DNA of 41,266 bases from Prochlorococcus sp. AH-716-K03 (GTDB taxonomy: Bacteria > Cyanobacteriota > Cyanobacteriia > PCC-6307 > Cyanobiaceae): positions 1 through 41,266 of the forward strand of contig JAOOLH010000003.1 in assembly GCA_028408675.1 (NCBI GenBank), given 5' to 3'. Positions 40,254 to 41,266 of the stretch are shown piece after piece (the stretch's first letter is position 1; each line of letters opens with the position of its first letter). The notes under the pieces were generated by a model that was not told the origin of the DNA, did no database searches, and saw only the letters and a list, made by a program, of their open reading frames with translations. The position numbers and the translations under genes are program-made.

Positions 40254-41266
40254 ATGGGAAATAATATTAAAAAGCCAGGCGTAAAAACCTTATCTATTCA
40301 TCATGGAGAAACATTTTCCGAAGAGACAGGTTGTGTCATGCCTCCAATTTTCTCAACGTCTACTTTCAAATATGGAAATAAACAAAATTTTGATTACACC
40401 AGGTCGGGTAATCCAAATTTTAAAATTCTACAAAATATACTGAAATCAATAGAAGATTCGAAATACTGTACAGTTTTTGGATCTGGTATTAGTGCAGTAA
40501 CTGCAATAACATCCACATTAAAATCAGGCGATAAGATACTTTGCGAGTCAAATCTCTATGGTTGCACGGTAAGAATGTTTGATAAAATTTTCAAAAAATT
40601 TGGGATAGAAGCTCTATACACAGATTTTACTGATAAAGATAATATCAAAAAAATTAAAAACATCCAGCCAACTTTAATATGGCTCGAAAGTCCAACAAAT
40701 CCGCTACTAAAAATACTTGATATTAAATCTATCTGCGACGAAGCAAATAAACACAAAATACCTGTGGTTCTAGATAATACCTTTACTACAGCTCTCATTC
40801 AAAAACCTTTGGAACTTGGAGCAACACTATCTCTAATAAGTACAACAAAATTTATAAATGGTCATAGTGATGCTCTGGGTGGAGCGGTGCTCACTAATGA
40901 TGAGGAATGGAATAGTAAGATGCTTTTCTCTCAAAAAGCTTTAGGACTGCAACCCTCGCCCTTTGATTCATGGCTAATTACAAGAGGAGTAAAAACTCTC
41001 CCTCTTAGAATCGAACAACAAACAAAAAGTGCAGAGATAATTTCTAAGGAATTTGAAAACCATAGGACCATTAGAAAAGCTCTTTATCCCTTTAATCAAA
41101 AACATCCACAATTTAATTTAGCAAAATCACAAATGAAATCTGGTGGTTCAATGATCACTCTTAAATTGAACTTGAATAAAGCAGACACTTTTAAATTTTG
41201 TAAATCTCTCAAATATTTCTCATTAGCAGAGAGTCTTGGTGGAGTTGAAAGTTTAATTTGCCACCC
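40254..41266 (+). CDS. Cys/Met-metabolism PLP enzyme (cystathionine gamma-synthase-like), truncated at right edge
   Basis: Hand-translated MGNNIKKPGVKTLSIHHGETFSEETGCVMPPIFSTSTF...DYTRSGNPN...LESPTNPLL...VLDNTFTT...STTKFINGHSDALGG; no stop before window end, so absent from ORF track. Confidence 0.9.
   Translation, partial: MGNNIKKPGVKTLSIHHGETFSEETGCVMPPIFSTSTFKYGNKQNFDYTRSGNPNFKILQNILKSIEDSKYCTVFGSGISAVTAITSTLKSGDKILCESNLYGCTVRMFDKIFKKFGIEALYTDFTDKDNIKKIKNIQPTLIWLESPTNPLLKILDIKSICDEANKHKIPVVLDNTFTTALIQKPLELGATLSLISTTKFINGHSDALGGAVLTNDEEWNSKMLFSQKALGLQPSPFDSWLITRGVKTLPLRIEQQTKSAEIISKEFENHRTIRKALYPFNQKHPQFNLAKSQMKSGGSMITLKLNLNKADTFKFCKSLKYFSLAESLGGVESLICH

Noticed and set aside
40556-40798. 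80-aa minus-strand ORF
   Set aside because: Antisense to the truncated MetB-like gene, which has strong PLP-enzyme motifs

Overview
The window is an ordinary AT-rich Prochlorococcus-like chromosomal segment (marine picocyanobacterium; high-light type inferred from base composition and gene content). About 42 protein genes can be supported. They include heme A synthesis and cytochrome c oxidase (ctaA/ctaB opposite ctaCDE), an ABC-2 exporter pair, cyAbrB, ribE, topA, ndhB, birA, hisF, a UbiE/MenG-type methyltransferase, chlG, a class A PBP, rsmB, a photolyase-like cassette, lepA, mqo, a NifU-like protein, murE, yidD, rpsD and a truncated MetB-like gene at the right edge. I see no rRNA, tRNA, CRISPR array, prophage or transposon. 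Three sites are the most notable. (1) At ~34237-34578 there is a compact regulatory unit: a good sigma70-like promoter, a perfect GTA-N8-TAC (NtcA-type) palindrome at the predicted transcription start, a leader resembling the glutamine-II ('Downstream-peptide') riboswitch, a tiny DUF4278/PirA-like protein and a strong terminator. (2) At ~25687-27940 there is a tightly coupled DCC/DUF393 - TIGR03643 - DUF2256 - photolyase cassette. The 43-aa DUF2256 gene is missing from the supplied ORF track, and the photolyase appears to lack most of the Fe-S ligand cysteines typical of its family. (3) At 12624-12902 three tandem 93-bp repeats lie inside a lipoprotein gene, next to a coupled DUF2232 / CobT-like / binding-protein cluster. 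Family names are from memory of protein motifs; no searches were run.
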